Shown here one piece after another: positions 21,658 to 53,587 of a stretch of 64,000 nucleotides of DNA. A program made the translations under genes and the position numbers. A model generated the notes under the pieces. That model was not told the DNA's origin. It was given only the letters and a program-made list of their open reading frames with translations, and did no database searches. The stretch is from Pithys albifrons albifrons (taxonomy: Eukaryota > Chordata > Aves > Passeriformes > Thamnophilidae). The stretch is taken from contig NC_092475.1 of the NCBI RefSeq assembly GCF_047495875.1, positions 14,296,001 to 14,360,000 of the forward strand, in the 5' to 3' direction. Each line of letters opens with the position of its first letter. Position 1 is the stretch's first letter.

Positions 21658-24600
21658 ATTTTAAAACACTGACGGAACACATCACACCATCATCTATATA
21701 TATAAATTTACTTTTGCACCACTATAAATTTATATATATAGGGTCTTTAAAACTCTGTACACTCAGGACACACAGTTCTGGAATAGCAGCACTGGCTACA
21801 ACAAAAGAATTTTCATTATGAAAACACAGAAAGGAGGTGCCGATATCAAAAAACACAGAAGAAAAGAAATTAAGGAAGAGTGCAAAATGAATGAAAGTGC
21901 AAAAGGCTTTTGTTATCATAATCACACTCTTTCCACAATATGCTCCCCCTTTTCACCTCTGGGGACTAGGAAGGCTCAGGCCCCAGAAGGAAGGGCTGGG
22001 CTGGAGGAAAGGAGCCAGGCTGCAGCCCTTCTGTCTTTCCCTCTGCAAATCAAGAAGCTCTGTGCTGGAGGCTGAGGAGTGAGGAACAGGAGTGGCCAAG
22101 TCACATCGCTCCCCCAGCTCCCTCCTCTTCTCCAATGCCCTCACTGCACTCATGGCCCCAGATACGCCTCTGTAGGCAGCAGCTGCCCTAAGCCCTCAAC
22201 CCTCCTGAGCAATTTGGAGTTTGGTTTTTTTTTCTAAAAGTGCTTGTGATCACCATGGAAATCGGCAGAGGAAGACGGGGATGGGCAGCTGTGCTCTAGC
22301 AGGGCAGGCACAAAGCTTTCTGAGCTTCAGGCTGGCTGCTATAATGGCACCTACCCCAATACTGCCCATGCAGAGGGAGAAGCATTTTCCCAAGAGGCTC
22401 CAACTACTCCCATGCACCCAGAGTCAGCCACAGATAAGCCTCCACAGAAGATACCCCATGTCTGAGGCTGGAGCACATTGTGGGACCTCTCTCATGGCTC
22501 CAGCTAAGCCCTGCCAACACCAGCTGCAGGGGCAGGAATGGCAGAAATATAGGCTTGGGGGTAGCCTCCAGTAAAAAAAAAACATTTTACTTCAAAAATT
22601 CATTGACCTAGAAATTTTGGCTGCAGTCACATCTCTCAGAAAGGCCCCAGAGAAGAACCTGCAGGCCAGACCTAGCCCCACTTTCCTCTCTGGCTTCTCA
22701 GTTACCCAGTAGTGAACATCCCTGTAAGGAATCTTGTCAGGCAACAGGGGAAGGATAAAAAACTTTGGTGGTTCTGTCTTGGTCACAGCTGTCCTTGATG
22801 TTTCTTGATGGGGGACTCCAACTCAGTGCTCTGTGAGAATGAAGGACTTGCCATGATCAGGGGTGCAGCAAACTTTCCTGCTTCTGGCTTGTCTGCTGGA
22901 CCAGGGACAACTGCTCATGGAGGACACATTGCCCAAGACCCTGGGACAGGCATCTGCTGCCTCCACAGCCACAGAGAACACCACCCTAAAACAGCAACAC
23001 ACCAAAAGCAGGGGAATGGCATCATGGTACTCCCACAAACACCCATCCACATGCACACACATGATGGTTTGGGTTTGGTTTTAAAGTATACAAGAAGGTT
23101 ATATAACAGTAAATAGCCCTTGACCACCTACAAACCCTGTAATGCCCTTACCCAAATGAATCTGGCAGCTCTGTACCCCAACAGCTGAGTCAGCCCGAGA
23201 GGCTGATGAAGTACTGCTTGATTCCACAGGTGTGACACAGACCCTCACATCTCCCATTACCCTTCCAGTGGGGCTGGTGTTCCTGACAGCTGCTCCTCAT
23301 GCAGAGCTCAGACCCAGTGGAGACCTGGGCTCCAGCTATGCAGCCAGATCCCCCAGCCGAGGGGCAGCACCTTGGCAGTCCTGTTCAGTTTGTGTCTGCT
23401 CTCTGAAAGGGAGGTGAGGAGAGCTCAGGTCAGGTGGTGCCATGGCTGGCACAATGTGGAGACGCAGCTCTGCCTGTTTTGCTGGTGTCTAGGCAGAGCA
23501 CGAGGTTGGCTTGATTGCACCCAACAGCAGAGCAAGAGCTGGTGGTGCCGGTTGTACCCAGCCTTGTGGGCCAGCCAGGGCTTGGCTTGTGGCTCTTCTT
23601 CCCCTTCAGCAGGACTTTCTGAGCTCCCCCCCACCTCTGCTCTCCTGGGCAGCCCTGTGAGACACAAGGCTCTCCATCCTTTACACTAGTTTCAGATCTG
23701 ATGCCTGGGTAGCACGTCCTCTCCCAGCATCCTGGGACAGTGCTTTGTCCCCTTCCCAACACAAGGAAGAACTTCACACATGGAAATGGAGAAGATAAGA
23801 ATGAGATGCTTTAGTAAGACATTTCCTTGTAAACTCAATAGCCATGTCCAATGCCAGGGAGCCCTATCATTATCGATCACAGCTGGAGAGGTCTCACCAT
23901 CATTCTCAGTCTCATGGCTGAAGGTTCCAGCGCTCCTCCTCTTCTTTCCCAGCACTCACTGGCCCAGGATGAGACTGTCCATCAACTGAAGAGACCACCT
24001 TCAGAACCATTAACTGCAGACCAAGTATGTTTTGGGTAGTGACTGTGGAACTCAGGGGGACACACAGCTGTTCCTTCCCACTCTCTCCACAGCTTTCCCC
24101 ACTGCAGTGCTTGAAGAGATGGAAGGACATAAAAAAGGAAAATGGGGGGAAAGCTGCCTAAATCAAACCCAAGCACTGACAAAACAAAAACACAGACCAG
24201 TTGCAAGTCTTGTATGATGAGCAAGTGGCAGATGTTTCACGAGCAGGTCAAATGTGACCCCACAGATTAAATAACAAAGAGTCAAAATGCTACATTTCCA
24301 TGGGAAGCCTTGAACAGGTTGACCCAGGTGTGACAGTGGCTCTCAAGGCAGTGCTGCTCCAGGACATGTTGCTGGTATACCTGCTCACATCTCTTCATCC
24401 CTGTCTCTGAGCACTGGGAAAGGGGGAGAAATTGTTTTGCTACTGATATGTCGTTCTTTGTAATGGGAAGGGAAGGGGACACAGTACTGGGATCACATTG
24501 GTGCAGACTATGGAGAGCTTTTGGGCAAGTGGCCATCCCCCAGCACTGCACGGCCACCCCCCTGCTCCAACAGCTCCCACAGGATGATGGATCACGGAGA

Positions 24601-25910
24601 GCAGCATAGGTGCTGCCAGGAGGCACAGGGACTCTCCAAGGACTTCCAGTCATGCTGGCTTTCCTGGCTTTGCAGACCTTGCCCTCTTGTCTCTCCTCCA
24701 TTACAAGGGACATTGTTACATGAGCATTCCCAAAGTGCCAGTGCTGTTGTTGAAAAGGTGCTACATTCCAAAAAGGACAGAAACAAACCAGTTAAGTGCT
24801 GGGTTTCTTTTAGCTCTGCAAGTACGGGATCCAAAGACGGAAGAGGATCCGGCTCTTCAAACAGCAAACCCTGGGTGCCTTGTGAGAGCAATCAATGGGG
24901 GAGAAGGCAGCTTGGCAGGACCGAGCCAGCCAACTCAGGAACACCTTCAGAGGTGACTGTGGATCTCCCTATGGAGCAATGGATGCATCTTGTCCTTGAC
25001 AGCTGTCTCCACTCTAGAGCACCTTGCTCCTAATACATGGATCAAAGCGGGCCCAGCTCTCCTTTGCAGAGGCTTCTTAATTGCTGTGAGAGGAACAAGT
25101 CATCCAAGCATCCTTTCTCCCAGAAAAGTTCTGGACAAAACAGTCTGAAGCGCAAGAAGAAATGGAGCTTGTTCTGCACCCAGCTGGCCCTGGCCCCACA
25201 GGACTGTGGGGCTGCTGCATTACAGGAGAGCACAGGTGCTGGTCATGGGCAGAGCAGCAGCCAGGACGCCTGATTCCTGAAGAGGCAAGAGGTGGCCGCT
25301 GGTTTCCAGTGCAGTGAAGGGGCAAAGCAAAGTCATCTGGCCTTAAAAAGGGAAAGTCAAAAGAATTCTGGAAAAAATGCAAAATGACAAGCTCCTTGGG
25401 AGTGTCCCTTGGAAACGGTGTCAGCACAAGCCCCACCAGAGGATCATAGTGAGGGAAAAATGCAAATCTCTCTCAGCTGCTGAGCAAAGGCAAGAACAGC
25501 CTTTCAGTGGGTGCTAGCACAGACACAGGCAGTCAGTCCCTTCCCATGTCTGGGTGAGTGGACAGTCCCCATCTGTTACGGCCTCCACAGTGCTCCCCCA
25601 TCCCTCAACACCCCCCTGAACCAGTGCAGTCACAGCAGGACATGGGGGCAGCTGTGGCTAGTCTCACATCCACCCTCCATCCCTGCAGCCACCCCTAAGG
25701 CCTGGAGTCAGCCTGTACCCAGCGCTGCAAGAGAAGGGCAGTGTAGAGGGAAGAAGATGGGAGAGGGAGTGGTGAAAGAGTGGAGATATGGCAGCCAAAA
25801 CTACGTGAGCAGGACATGACAAGCTGTGGTTGGTTGTGGGAATCTCTGTCCTGACCAGACAGTTTGGCAGCACCAGTGCTGAGGGAGGGTCCCGATCGGG
25901 CCAAGAAAAG
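21658..25910 (-). other. likely long 3' UTR of L3MBTL1; no other gene seen
   Basis: No exon-like frame or familiar protein was found between the stop codon of L3MBTL1 at 25911-25913 and the candidate polyadenylation signal. SGK2, the next gene in mammals, was not found here. The extent of the UTR is inferred from the absence of other signals. Confidence 0.4.
21694..21741. repeat. perfect 17-bp AT-rich inverted repeat (hairpin) near the L3MBTL1 3' end
   Basis: CTATATATATAAATTTA at 21694-21710 and its exact reverse complement at 21725-21741, separated by a 14-nt loop. It sits about 40 bases before (in the minus direction) the candidate polyadenylation signal at 21652-21657. Confidence 0.9.
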
Positions 25911-44717
<18,807 letters not shown>

Positions 44718-45093
44718 CACCTTGCCCAGGCACAGAGTCGGGCACTGCAAGACAACAGGAGAGGAATCAAGTTGGGTACCAGTACAAACACAAGAAAGGA
44801 ATGAGAAAGCGACTTTCTGCCATCTCCCAGCAGAAACCCCTACAAGATGTATGAAAGGTCCATTTAACCCAACAGAGAGCAACATGAAGATCACAGCTGG
44901 CATCAACACGACCCAGCAAAGCCCCTATTGTGAGATTCCCAGCTCAGAGTCTGCAAATGCCAAGGGTTTTTTCTTACCTGGCACCACCATAAGATGGTAT
45001 GAGCACAGCAGGTCCACCACAAGATGCTCCTGGCTCCTCCAGGGGCCTATACTACTCCAATACAGACTTTGTCTGAGGGCTGGCAAATCCTAC

Positions 45094-45169
45094 CCTGGAA
45101 CAAGTGGAAGTCCATGAAGTTCCTCTTCCAGTTCTCACGTTGGAGTGTCACCTTTGATCTTCTAATGGG
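45094..45169 (-). other. L3MBTL1: candidate non-coding 5' exon of L3MBTL1
   Basis: Flanked by an acceptor (TTGCAG) and a donor (GTAGGA) on the gene strand. Joined to the first coding exon, its frame has a TGA and no upstream ATG, so it would be 5' UTR. Splice-site evidence only. Confidence 0.4.
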
Positions 45170-45800
45170 CTGCAAGAGAGAATATCACAAGTGACATGGT
45201 GGGGGTGGTGAGTGGGGGAGTCTTGATGTCTGTCTGCTGCATGCAGTTACTGACAGGACTGGTGATGCTCAACCTGTTTAGCCATGAATTTCAAGGAACA
45301 GGCAAAGTGTTAAGGCCCTGAGGGCACTCCTGAGCCTTAATGGCTGTGATCAGCCTCTCCTGGGCCCTCCACCCATGGGCTGAGGGGCTCCACCTTGCAG
45401 CAGGTATGGCAGCAGTGGGACTGGCCTTCCCACTGGAATCCTGGCTTGATCTCAGACCTTGCCAGAGCTACAAGGGATGTGGCCGCCACAGTGCCCCTCC
45501 AACTGCCTTCCTTGGTCCCCTGTCTTCGGGGAGCAGCTGGCCCCTGCTGTGTACCAGCAGGCAGGATGGTGCCTGTGCCAGGATGCCCCCAGACGAGGGC
45601 TTGCCCTGTAAACTCAGGGGTTGCCTCCTGGTGCCCAGGGTACCTTGGCAAGGGAGGGCTCTCATGGCTGCCCTAGTGAACAATGCAATGGACACACGGG
45701 ACCAGGCAAAAGACCAGCAGCAGCCCAGATCAGAGGGTCAGGAGCCCTTCAAGAGGCCTGAGTGAGACAGAGAAGCCCATCCAGCCCAAAGCCTTGCCCT

Positions 45801-45864
45801 ACAGTTGGACTCAGTGATCTTAGAGGTCTTCTCCAACCTTAATGACTCCCATCGTTCTATCATA
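45801..45864 (+). mobile_element. CR1 3' tip, sense
   Basis: CAGTTGGACTCAGTGATCTT... through CTTCTCCAACC to an ATCGTTCTATCAT tail. Short 3' fragment upstream of the candidate 5' exon of L3MBTL1. Confidence 0.65.
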
Positions 45865-46878
45865 AACTGTCCATCCTGTTCCTCTTATCTACCCCTCAGC
45901 AGTGGTGTCCATGCTTTCCCCAGCACCTCTGGCCAAAGCAACCTCTTTCTTGCTGATGGAAACCTTTCCCTAACTCCTTGGCCCAACTCCTGCCCTTTGA
46001 GCACAATTTTGCAAACGACTCCCCCAGCATGTGCCCTGCTCCAAGCCAGTGGGAAGCACAGACTTTGAGGTCCTAGATACCACAAAACTTTATGCTTACA
46101 GCCATCTCAAGCCATGTTACTCTCCTTTTAAGATGCACATGGGAAGACAGGCCCAAAGTTATTTCAAGGCCACATGTGAGCAGCAAGAACATTGTTGGTG
46201 TGAACTTGTAAGCACACTGTTGCCACAGCTGAAACCCAGCAGCTCCCAAGGCTTTCCCGCCTTTCATCAAGGGCTTCCATAATGTTAGACAACAATTTAC
46301 CACCAACACTCCTCACACCAACCATAGCACACACTGTTAAACTTCCAGATCAGGATTTCTGAGACAAGCACCACAGAAACAATCCCAAGCCCATGGACCA
46401 CAGTCCCACAGGGCACTGGATCATTGCTGGTGGGACAGGTGTGGGCATGACACGGCACCTGGGCTACAGAGCTCCACCCCCACCTGGAGCAATGTGTATC
46501 AGGATTTAAGGAAGGTATTGTTTGCAGCTCACAGTTTTTAAAACCTGATATAAAAATCTCTGGAAGCCCAACCTGCTGCAAAGTATCCCAGGTCAGGAGC
46601 ACTACACATGAAAAAAGGGAGGAAAGAACAAGCATCTGTACAGGTGCTCAGCCACACCTATGATCTGCCCTAGCATCAATACCACAGCAGGAGAATGGCA
46701 CTGGCACACATCTCTTTGGATAATCCTGTTCCCCGAGAGCAGAGAAGGTGTCATGGAGAGGATGCCCACAGCTGAGACAACTCTGGTGGCTTCGGCCCCT
46801 GGAGCCAGAGCACAGGCAGGTACCACTGCCTCAGAGATCACTTCAAGGGATCTGATGCAAGCCCTGGAATGACCTATA

Positions 46879-47015
46879 TTATCATAGGGTAATTCAGAAA
46901 CCTCAGGAGGTCTCTGGTTTAAGCTTCTGCTCCTGGCAGGGTCAGCTATGGGATCAGACCAGACTGTTCAGGCCTTTATCCAGCCCAGTCTTGAAAACCT
47001 ACTAGGATAGAATCC
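46879..47015 (-). mobile_element. CR1 fragment, antisense
   Basis: TTATCATAGGGTAATTCAGA followed by an antisense CR1-like segment ending near TAGGATAGAATCC. Diverged. Confidence 0.5.
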
Positions 47016-47063
47016 TGCAAATTAGCACAACAATTAGCAAACCCAAATAACACATTCCCTTGG

Positions 47064-47267
47064 ATATTTGGAGAAGGTTCTTCCCCCAGAGGGTGGTTGG
47101 GCACTGAACAGGGTCCTCAGGGCAGTGGTCACAGCCCCGGGGTTTCTGGAGCTCAGGGAGTGTTTGGACAACACTTTCAGGGACAGGGTGGGATTGCTGA
47201 GGTGTCCTTTGCAGGGCCAGGAGTTGGACTCAATGGTCCTTGTGCTCAGAATATTCTATGATTCTTT
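47064..47267 (+). mobile_element. CR1 3' end, sense
   Basis: GGTTCTTCCCCCAGAGGGTG, GGAGCTCAGGGAGTGTTTGG, GGGCCAGGAGTTGGACTCAA and the ATATTCTATGATTCT tail. Typical CR1 3' region in the first intron of L3MBTL1. Confidence 0.9.
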
Positions 47268-47294
47268 CCACTGGCTGCTCTAGATAACGAACAA

Positions 47295-47328
47295 AAGCTT
47301 TATTTATTTATTTGTTTGTTTGTTTTAT
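47295..47328 (+). repeat. AT-rich (TTTA/TTTG)n simple repeat
   Basis: TTATTTATTTATTTGTTTGT-type units directly after a CR1 end; possibly insertion-associated. Confidence 0.7.
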
Positions 47329-48623
47329 TTAGCTGAGATCTTAAAAAGCTTTTGGTCTACACATGCCCCAGTGACATCTGATAAAACTCTGTTCACCCAG
47401 ACAAGACCAGAATCAAGGAAACACTTTGAAGCCTTCAAAAATCCCACCAGCCAGCTTTTAAAAGAGCAAGTGTGGAGCTGCAGCTATTTTGGTGTTAACA
47501 GTGAGCCCTCAGGTTCTCCATTTTATCTTGCATTGGGTGTAACTCCATATGTATTACAGAGCATACAGGTGAGCCCCACTCCCCAGCCAGTCAGCCATTC
47601 ATTCCACAAGGACCCTGCACACCCACCCCTAGCTCCTGCCTTCTGCTGAGGGACAGCCAAGGACCTTAGGCTCCCACTCTGGAGAAGCTAGAAAGGAGAA
47701 AAGCCACTCCAGGAAACCCTGGCCACACACACACACACACTGACCCGTGGTCCCTCCAGAGAGCACCACAACGTGAAGGTGGAATTTTTCAACACAACTG
47801 TCATCCAAAAGTGCTCTGCAATCTCCTGCTTTGCCCTGGTGAAGCCACACTTGCAATCCTGTGCTCCATGTATGAGGATGGCCATGTATATGGCACCTGT
47901 CTGTGGTCAGTCCCTGTCAGCCTATTCCATCCAGTTCTGACTGCAGGATTAGATGTTTCTGGAACAGTGGTCTCAGTCAGAGACAAATCTTCAGGTTTGG
48001 GTAACCAAGCACTGGCACAGAGAACAGAGTCCCTCATCTCACAGGGAAGCGCATGAGCATGGAGCACAGGCTGACCTTCCTGAGCTCCTGAGAGGGGCTG
48101 GAGACACCAGTCTGTGCACACACACTCACATGGGCAAAGGAAAACGGCCACAAACCACACACTTCAGTGCAACTTGGATCACTGGTTCTAATGGTCACAG
48201 ATCTTTGGCTCATGAAACAAGGAATGTTGGGTGTTGGCACAGCTGCACTCTGGACCAGCAACCCAAGGGCTTGCTAAGCATTTCTACGGCTGCTCTGCAC
48301 ACAAGCAACACATGTACACATGAGCCTCTAGCTCTGCCACAGTCTCTCCTCCACCCTCTCCCAAACCCATGGCAAAGCCAGGGAATGACCTGCTGCTGGG
48401 AGAGAAGGGATACGCTGCATGCAACAGGCCACAGAGGAGCATGAAGAAAAGCAGCTCCCAGCACAGAGCTGCTGCACAGTGCTTTATAAAGAATAGTCTA
48501 TTCAAAAGAGGTGTTTCTTTTAATCACAAAATTTGCTTTAAATAATAATCATTAAAACAATATTAACGTGTACTGGCTTTGTGGTTTCTTAGACTTTTAA
48601 ATATTCCTGAAATCTGTGCTAGT

Positions 48624-49323
48624 ACATGCTGGGGGGCCACCCAGCTGGAAGGCAGCTGGCAGGAAAGGCCATGGGGATCCTGGTGTACACAGAATGCCCA
48701 TGAGCTGGCAATGGGCTCCTGCAGCAAAGGAGAAGTGTCCTGGGCTGCACTGGGAACAGTGTCACACCCAGGGGAGGGAAGGGACCCTTCCCCTCTGCTC
48801 TGCACAACTGAGGCCATCCCTGGAGCACTGGGCCCAGAGCTGGACTGCCCAGTACAAGACACTGGGACAGACTGGAGAGAGTCCAGCACAGGGCCATGAA
48901 GGTGATGGAGGGACTGGAGCACTCCTGCCATGAGGAGAGGCTGACAGAGCTGGAACTGTCCAGCCTGGAGCAGAGCAGGCTCAGGGGATCTCATCCATGT
49001 GGATAAATACCTGGAGGGAGGGTGCAGAGAGGACAGGGCCAGGCTCTGCTCAGCAGAGCCCAAGGGCAGGCCCAGGGGCCATGGGCACAAACTGACACAC
49101 AGGAGGGGCCCTCTGAGCATCAGGACATACTTTTCCACTGTGAGGGTGGCCAAGCACTGGTGCAGGTGCTCAGGGAGGTGGTGGAGCCTCCATCCATGGA
49201 GAGACTCAAAAGCCACCTGGACACATCTTGAGCAGTCGCCTCTGGGTGGCCCTGACGGGGCAGGGACTGGGCAAGGTGACCTCTAGAGGTGCCTCCAACA
49301 TCACCCAACCTGTGATTCTGTGA
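48624..49323 (+). mobile_element. CR1 LINE 3' region, sense (different subfamily)
   Basis: ACATGCTGGGGGGCCACCCA, then the block leading to GGACTGGAGCACTCCTGCCA, a CTTTTCCACTGTGAGGGTGG block and the terminal CCTGTGATTCTGTGA. It keeps roughly 700 bases of the CR1 3' half and has no long open reverse-transcriptase frame. Confidence 0.85.
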
Positions 49324-50679
49324 ATTATTTTTTTCAAGAATCTTCTCAGCCATAGCAAAGAACTTCCCCATTTTTATCACCAGGCGAGGTGTGGATTATT
49401 AATTATCTTCAGTGGCAAAATTGAGCCTTTAAGAAAGAGCACCAGCTGGGATCATGCTAAAAGTGCAAGTGGTACAGCCAGAGCACTGCAGAGACCTGCT
49501 AGGCTGGGAACTTCTCCCTTGGATCTTCCCCTGTCTTCTGCCATTGCCAGGGCAGGTGTTTAGGAGACCAACAGCACTGCAGGAAGTCTTTGCTTTACAT
49601 ACACACAGGAACAGTCAGGAACACCCCTGGCACAGGCAGATGGCCAGTGGAGAAAGACAATCCTACATACACCTCTTCCCTTCCAAACCTGACAGCTGCT
49701 TCAAATCCAGGAGGCAATGCTTCCTCTGGAACAAACCAGGGACCAAAAGTCCTGCTCCTGTTCTGCTGCAACAAGGTGAGGTTTGGAATGGGCCATGGAA
49801 TTTATCAATATCAAAACCAGATGAAATGTCCTTCTGCGCAGTAAGAGCCTGTTCACGTTGCACATTTCAAAGTAGGAAATAGATTCTGTGCAAACGGAGA
49901 TCAGAGGGAGAAGGGCAATAAAGCAGCAAGCTGCCTTCAGCTGTAGGTTCAGACATCACTGACAAAGCAGAGCCACTTGGGCTGGGTTTTCACCTGCTGT
50001 CCCAGGAGTGTCACTGCCACCAGGATTAACTTTTGGGCCTGTGAATCCATGCAGAGCCACAGGTGGGGAGAATGAGCAGTTGCAGTGATCTGTGTCTCCC
50101 CAAAGGGCTCAGGTTGACACCCTCGAAGCTCAACACTGAGGCCAGAAGGCAGCCTGAAGCCTGGGCAGCTACAGCTGGATACAGACCCCCAGCCCAGTCA
50201 CCTCTGAGAGGCACAACAGGGACACCCACACCCACCTTCCAGTTCCCCCAGATAGCACCAGCCCTGGGGCTGCATCTAGCGCTGCACAGTTGTGGGATAT
50301 TCTTCCACAAGTTACACTTAAAAGGAGGCAGAAACATCCAAACAGGATGGATATCTGATCCTGAAATATTTCTAAATGTCTGGTCTTTTATCTTATTTTG
50401 TAACTAGAAAAGAAATAAATCCACAACCCATCCTAGACCACGAGGAGCACCCTCCCCCTAGCCCAGGCTTTGCACTGCCAGGCTGGACCAAAGCCCTCCA
50501 TGATGCAGGGCCCTGTCCAGGCTGCAGTGGTGTCACCTCCAGGCTCCTGGGCAGCACCTGCTCACAGGGTGTTTGAGAAACACCTGAAGGAACACGGTCA
50601 GGCACCCAGCCTGGAAGGGGCTTCCAACCTCCGTGTGTCCCAGAGGGGATCCCTTGGGAAAGCCAGGGCAGCAGAGTTC

Positions 50680-51370
50680 GCTGTCTCTGTGGCCAGGGCC
50701 GGGCAGCGCCTCGCAGCTGGCAGCGCAGGGAGGGTGCAGGCACGCGGCAGGACCCGAGCCTGGCCCGGGGAGATAAGCACGGGAGTGTCCGCCGAGATAC
50801 CCGGGGGCGGCGGCCCTGGGCAAACACACCGAATAGCACACGGTGCCACCCACTGTCCAGCTCCGGCCCCTCCGCACCGCTCCATCCCGGCTCCGGCCCC
50901 ACCGCCGCGGGCACAGGGGATGCCGGAGCCTCCCTCCCCGCCGGCCCCGGCCCCGCTAGCCCGGCTGGGGCCTCGCCCGTGCGGGAAGCGGGTGCGGCGA
51001 TGCCGGGAGGGGATGCGGCGAGCCCGAGCCGGCCGTGCCCGGCCGCGCTCCTTACCTGCCCCCGGCCGGACGCTGCTCCGAGCCCCGGCGGCGCTGCCCG
51101 GCCCGGCCCCGGGTGCGGGGGGCGCGGAGCGGGAGGGGCGCGGGGCCGGTCCGAGTGTGCGCGGGGAGTGCGGGGAGGGGGCGGCTCAGCCCGCGCCGTC
51201 GCCGTGGAAACGCGAGGGGCCGCATCCGCAGAGCCGCGCTCGGCCCCGCCGCAGCTTTTCGGGGGGATGCGGGAAAAGAGGGGGGTCGTCATGACAACGC
51301 TGGGCGCCCCCCGACCGACCGGGCATCCCCGAGCCGCGGCCCCAGGGTCAGGCGGGACCGGGGCCTGAGG
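50680..51370 (-). promoter_or_regulatory. L3MBTL1: CpG-island promoter and first exon of L3MBTL1
   Basis: This is the only CpG-dense block upstream of the L3MBTL1 coding exons. A donor reading GTAAGG on the minus strand at 51055-51050 would end an untranslated first exon beginning at an unknown point between about 51100 and 51300. It is GC-rich without a TATA box. Open frames across it on both strands (about 270-300 codons) are explained by base composition. Confidence 0.6.
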
Positions 51371-51402
51371 GCGACAAGATGCTGCTTCTCTAAGTCACGG
51401 AT

Positions 51403-51818
51403 GTTAAGAATAGACTGGAGCCCTTCACCTACAGAAACAGGTTGGGTTAGCTGGGCGTGTTCAACGGGAGAAGGGAAGGCCCCGGGAAACCTTAGAGCCC
51501 CTTCCAGTGTCTAAAGGGGCTCCAAGAGAGCTGGAGAAGGACTTTGGACAAGGGCCTGGAGGGACAGGACAAGGGTAATGGCTTCCCACTGACAGCAGGC
51601 AGGGTTAGATGTCATATTGGGAATTCTTCTATGTGTAGGTGTCGAGGCTCTGGCACAGGTTGCCCAGAGGAGATGTGGCTGCTCCATCCCTGGGCCAGGT
51701 TGGACATGGCTTGGAGCAACCTGGGATAGTGGAAGGTGTCCCTTCCCATGGCAGGTAGATGGAATGAGATGGTCTTTAAGGTCTTTTCCCACACAAACCC
51801 TTCTAAGAGTCTGTGATT
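51403..51818 (+). mobile_element. CR1 3' region, sense
   Basis: AGACTGGAGCCCTTCACCTA..., GGCACAGGTTGCCCAGAGGA, GGTTGGACATGGCTTGGAGC and a terminal TCTGTGATT. It begins right at the edge of the L3MBTL1 CpG island. Confidence 0.85.
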
Positions 51819-52984
51819 AACTAAACCCCTCAGATAGCAGTCGGACATCGATGGGAATGTGCTTCCTCAGCAGCCAAGAAACCCTGGAGACCACATCAGT
51901 TTCCCCAGGTGCTGGCTGACATTACTGTGGGGGATGCCTCCCCTCCCCAGCACTCCAACCACAGGCCCAAGGAGTGACAGCAGAACATTAACAAGACATC
52001 CCCAAGATATCCAGGAAGCAAAAGAATCATTTGAACTAGTTCTTCAGTGGAAATGCAGGGTAGGCACAATGCAGGGTAGTGTTTCCAAAGGGCTCTGGTC
52101 AAAACTCAGGGCAGCTTACCCTACTCACCCTTTGGTATTCTATGGCCATGAAAGGCATGTGCCTTCAGACACTTACACAATGTCTGTCCCTTCCACTTGA
52201 AGAAAGTGTGAGTGGAAGGAACCAAGGCTGGAAGCACAAAGGCCAAAGATTTACATAAAGCTGCTGAGAACAGCCCTCACTGCATGTTGGACAGACTGGG
52301 GAGAGGCTCTTGCTGACCTCCAGCTCCAGCTGTTCCAAACCCAGGGCACAGAGAGTTTCTTTCTGCTCACTTAGGAGATTGCTGGAACAAGCTCTGTGTT
52401 TCAGTATATCTGCCAGTTCTTTGTAACTTGGAGTTTTGTACTCCAAAATTTTTAATACACTAAAAATATTAGGTCACAGACTCTGATGAAGCAATAGACC
52501 CCTGCAAATCAGGAAGGACCAGATATTTCCTTTGCTGCTACTGCCTTCTTCCCCATTTTCAAATAAATCTTCATTGGCACAGTGTAGAAAAAGGTCTTCC
52601 CATATCAGCCCTTTTTATACTGCAGTGGGAAGGTCAAATAGGTTTGAATCAAGAACAAAGTGAAAGTCTCTTGAAAAGCAACCCAGCATTTTCTTTCTCC
52701 CATCAGTTCCCTTTTCCTGGCTATGATTGCTGTAAAAAAATCATGAATTCGGAATGATAAATTTCCGGGAAACAGCTACATTTGGCAAAAAAAGAGGAGA
52801 CAGCCTTGGCTTCCCAGCACAAGCCTTCTGGCTGATGTAACACCAGACCACTTCCTGCTCCTGTGCCTCAACTTCCATTTCCATGACCTCTGTTGTAAAA
52901 TATCTGAGTTTACATGTATTAACTGGAGGGCAGGGGGAGGCTGGAGAGCTTCCCTGGGGAAGGGGATTAGCAGGTTCAGGCTCA

Positions 52985-53587
52985 GGATAACTGGAACAGG
53001 AGCCAGCAGTGCCTTAGCAGCCCCAAGGGACAGCATCACTGGCTGGGTGAGGGGGGTCTGTCCTGCTCTCCTCTGGGGCAGCCTCACCTCGAGTCCTGGG
53101 GACAGTTTGGACACCTCAGTACACAAAGGACATCAGAGGGCTGGAGTGTGTCCAGCAGAGGGGGACCAGGATGGGGAAAGGGTTTGAGGGCAGGACTTTG
53201 GAGGAGCAGCTGAGGCCACTTGGGCTGCTGAGCTCAGAGAAGAGATCAGGGGTGACCCCATTGCAGTCTGCACCTGCCTCATGCAGGGCAGCAGGGGCAG
53301 GGGCTGATCTCTCTCTGGGGACCAGCAATGGGACACAAGGAGGTGGAATGAAGGTGCATCATGGGAAGCTCAGATGGGACACTAAGAAAAGGTTCCTCAC
53401 CCAGACCAGTCCCTGGAACAGGCTCCCCAGGGAAGCAGTCATGGTACCAAACCTGCCAGAGCTCAGGGAGTGTCTGGACAATGTTATTAATCCTAAGGTT
53501 TAGTTTTGGGTGGTTCTGCCAGGACCAGGGAGTTGGACTTGGTCCTTATGAGTCCCTTCCAGCTTGAGATATTCTATTTGTGATTCC
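52985..53587 (+). mobile_element. CR1 3' region, sense, sister copy of 43200-44298
   Basis: Shares long near-identical runs with 43800-44290, including the region from CTCACCTCGAGTCCTGGGGA to the GTGTCCAG block and the GGTTCTGCCAGGACCAGGGA block. Ends in ATTCTATTTGTGATTCC. Confidence 0.9.

Noticed and set aside
44718..44744. Upstream extension of the L3MBTL1 frame (codons before MDSRM)
   Set aside because: The frame continues through the acceptor but the candidate upstream exon has a TGA in phase and no ATG, so translation most likely starts at 44717.
47728..47744. Short (AC)n run
   Set aside because: Too short to be more than a trivial microsatellite.
50393..51294. Long open frames on both strands (299 and 274 codons) over the L3MBTL1 CpG island
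   Set aside because: CpG-island base composition removes stop codons on both strands; proline/arginine/alanine-rich products without domains.
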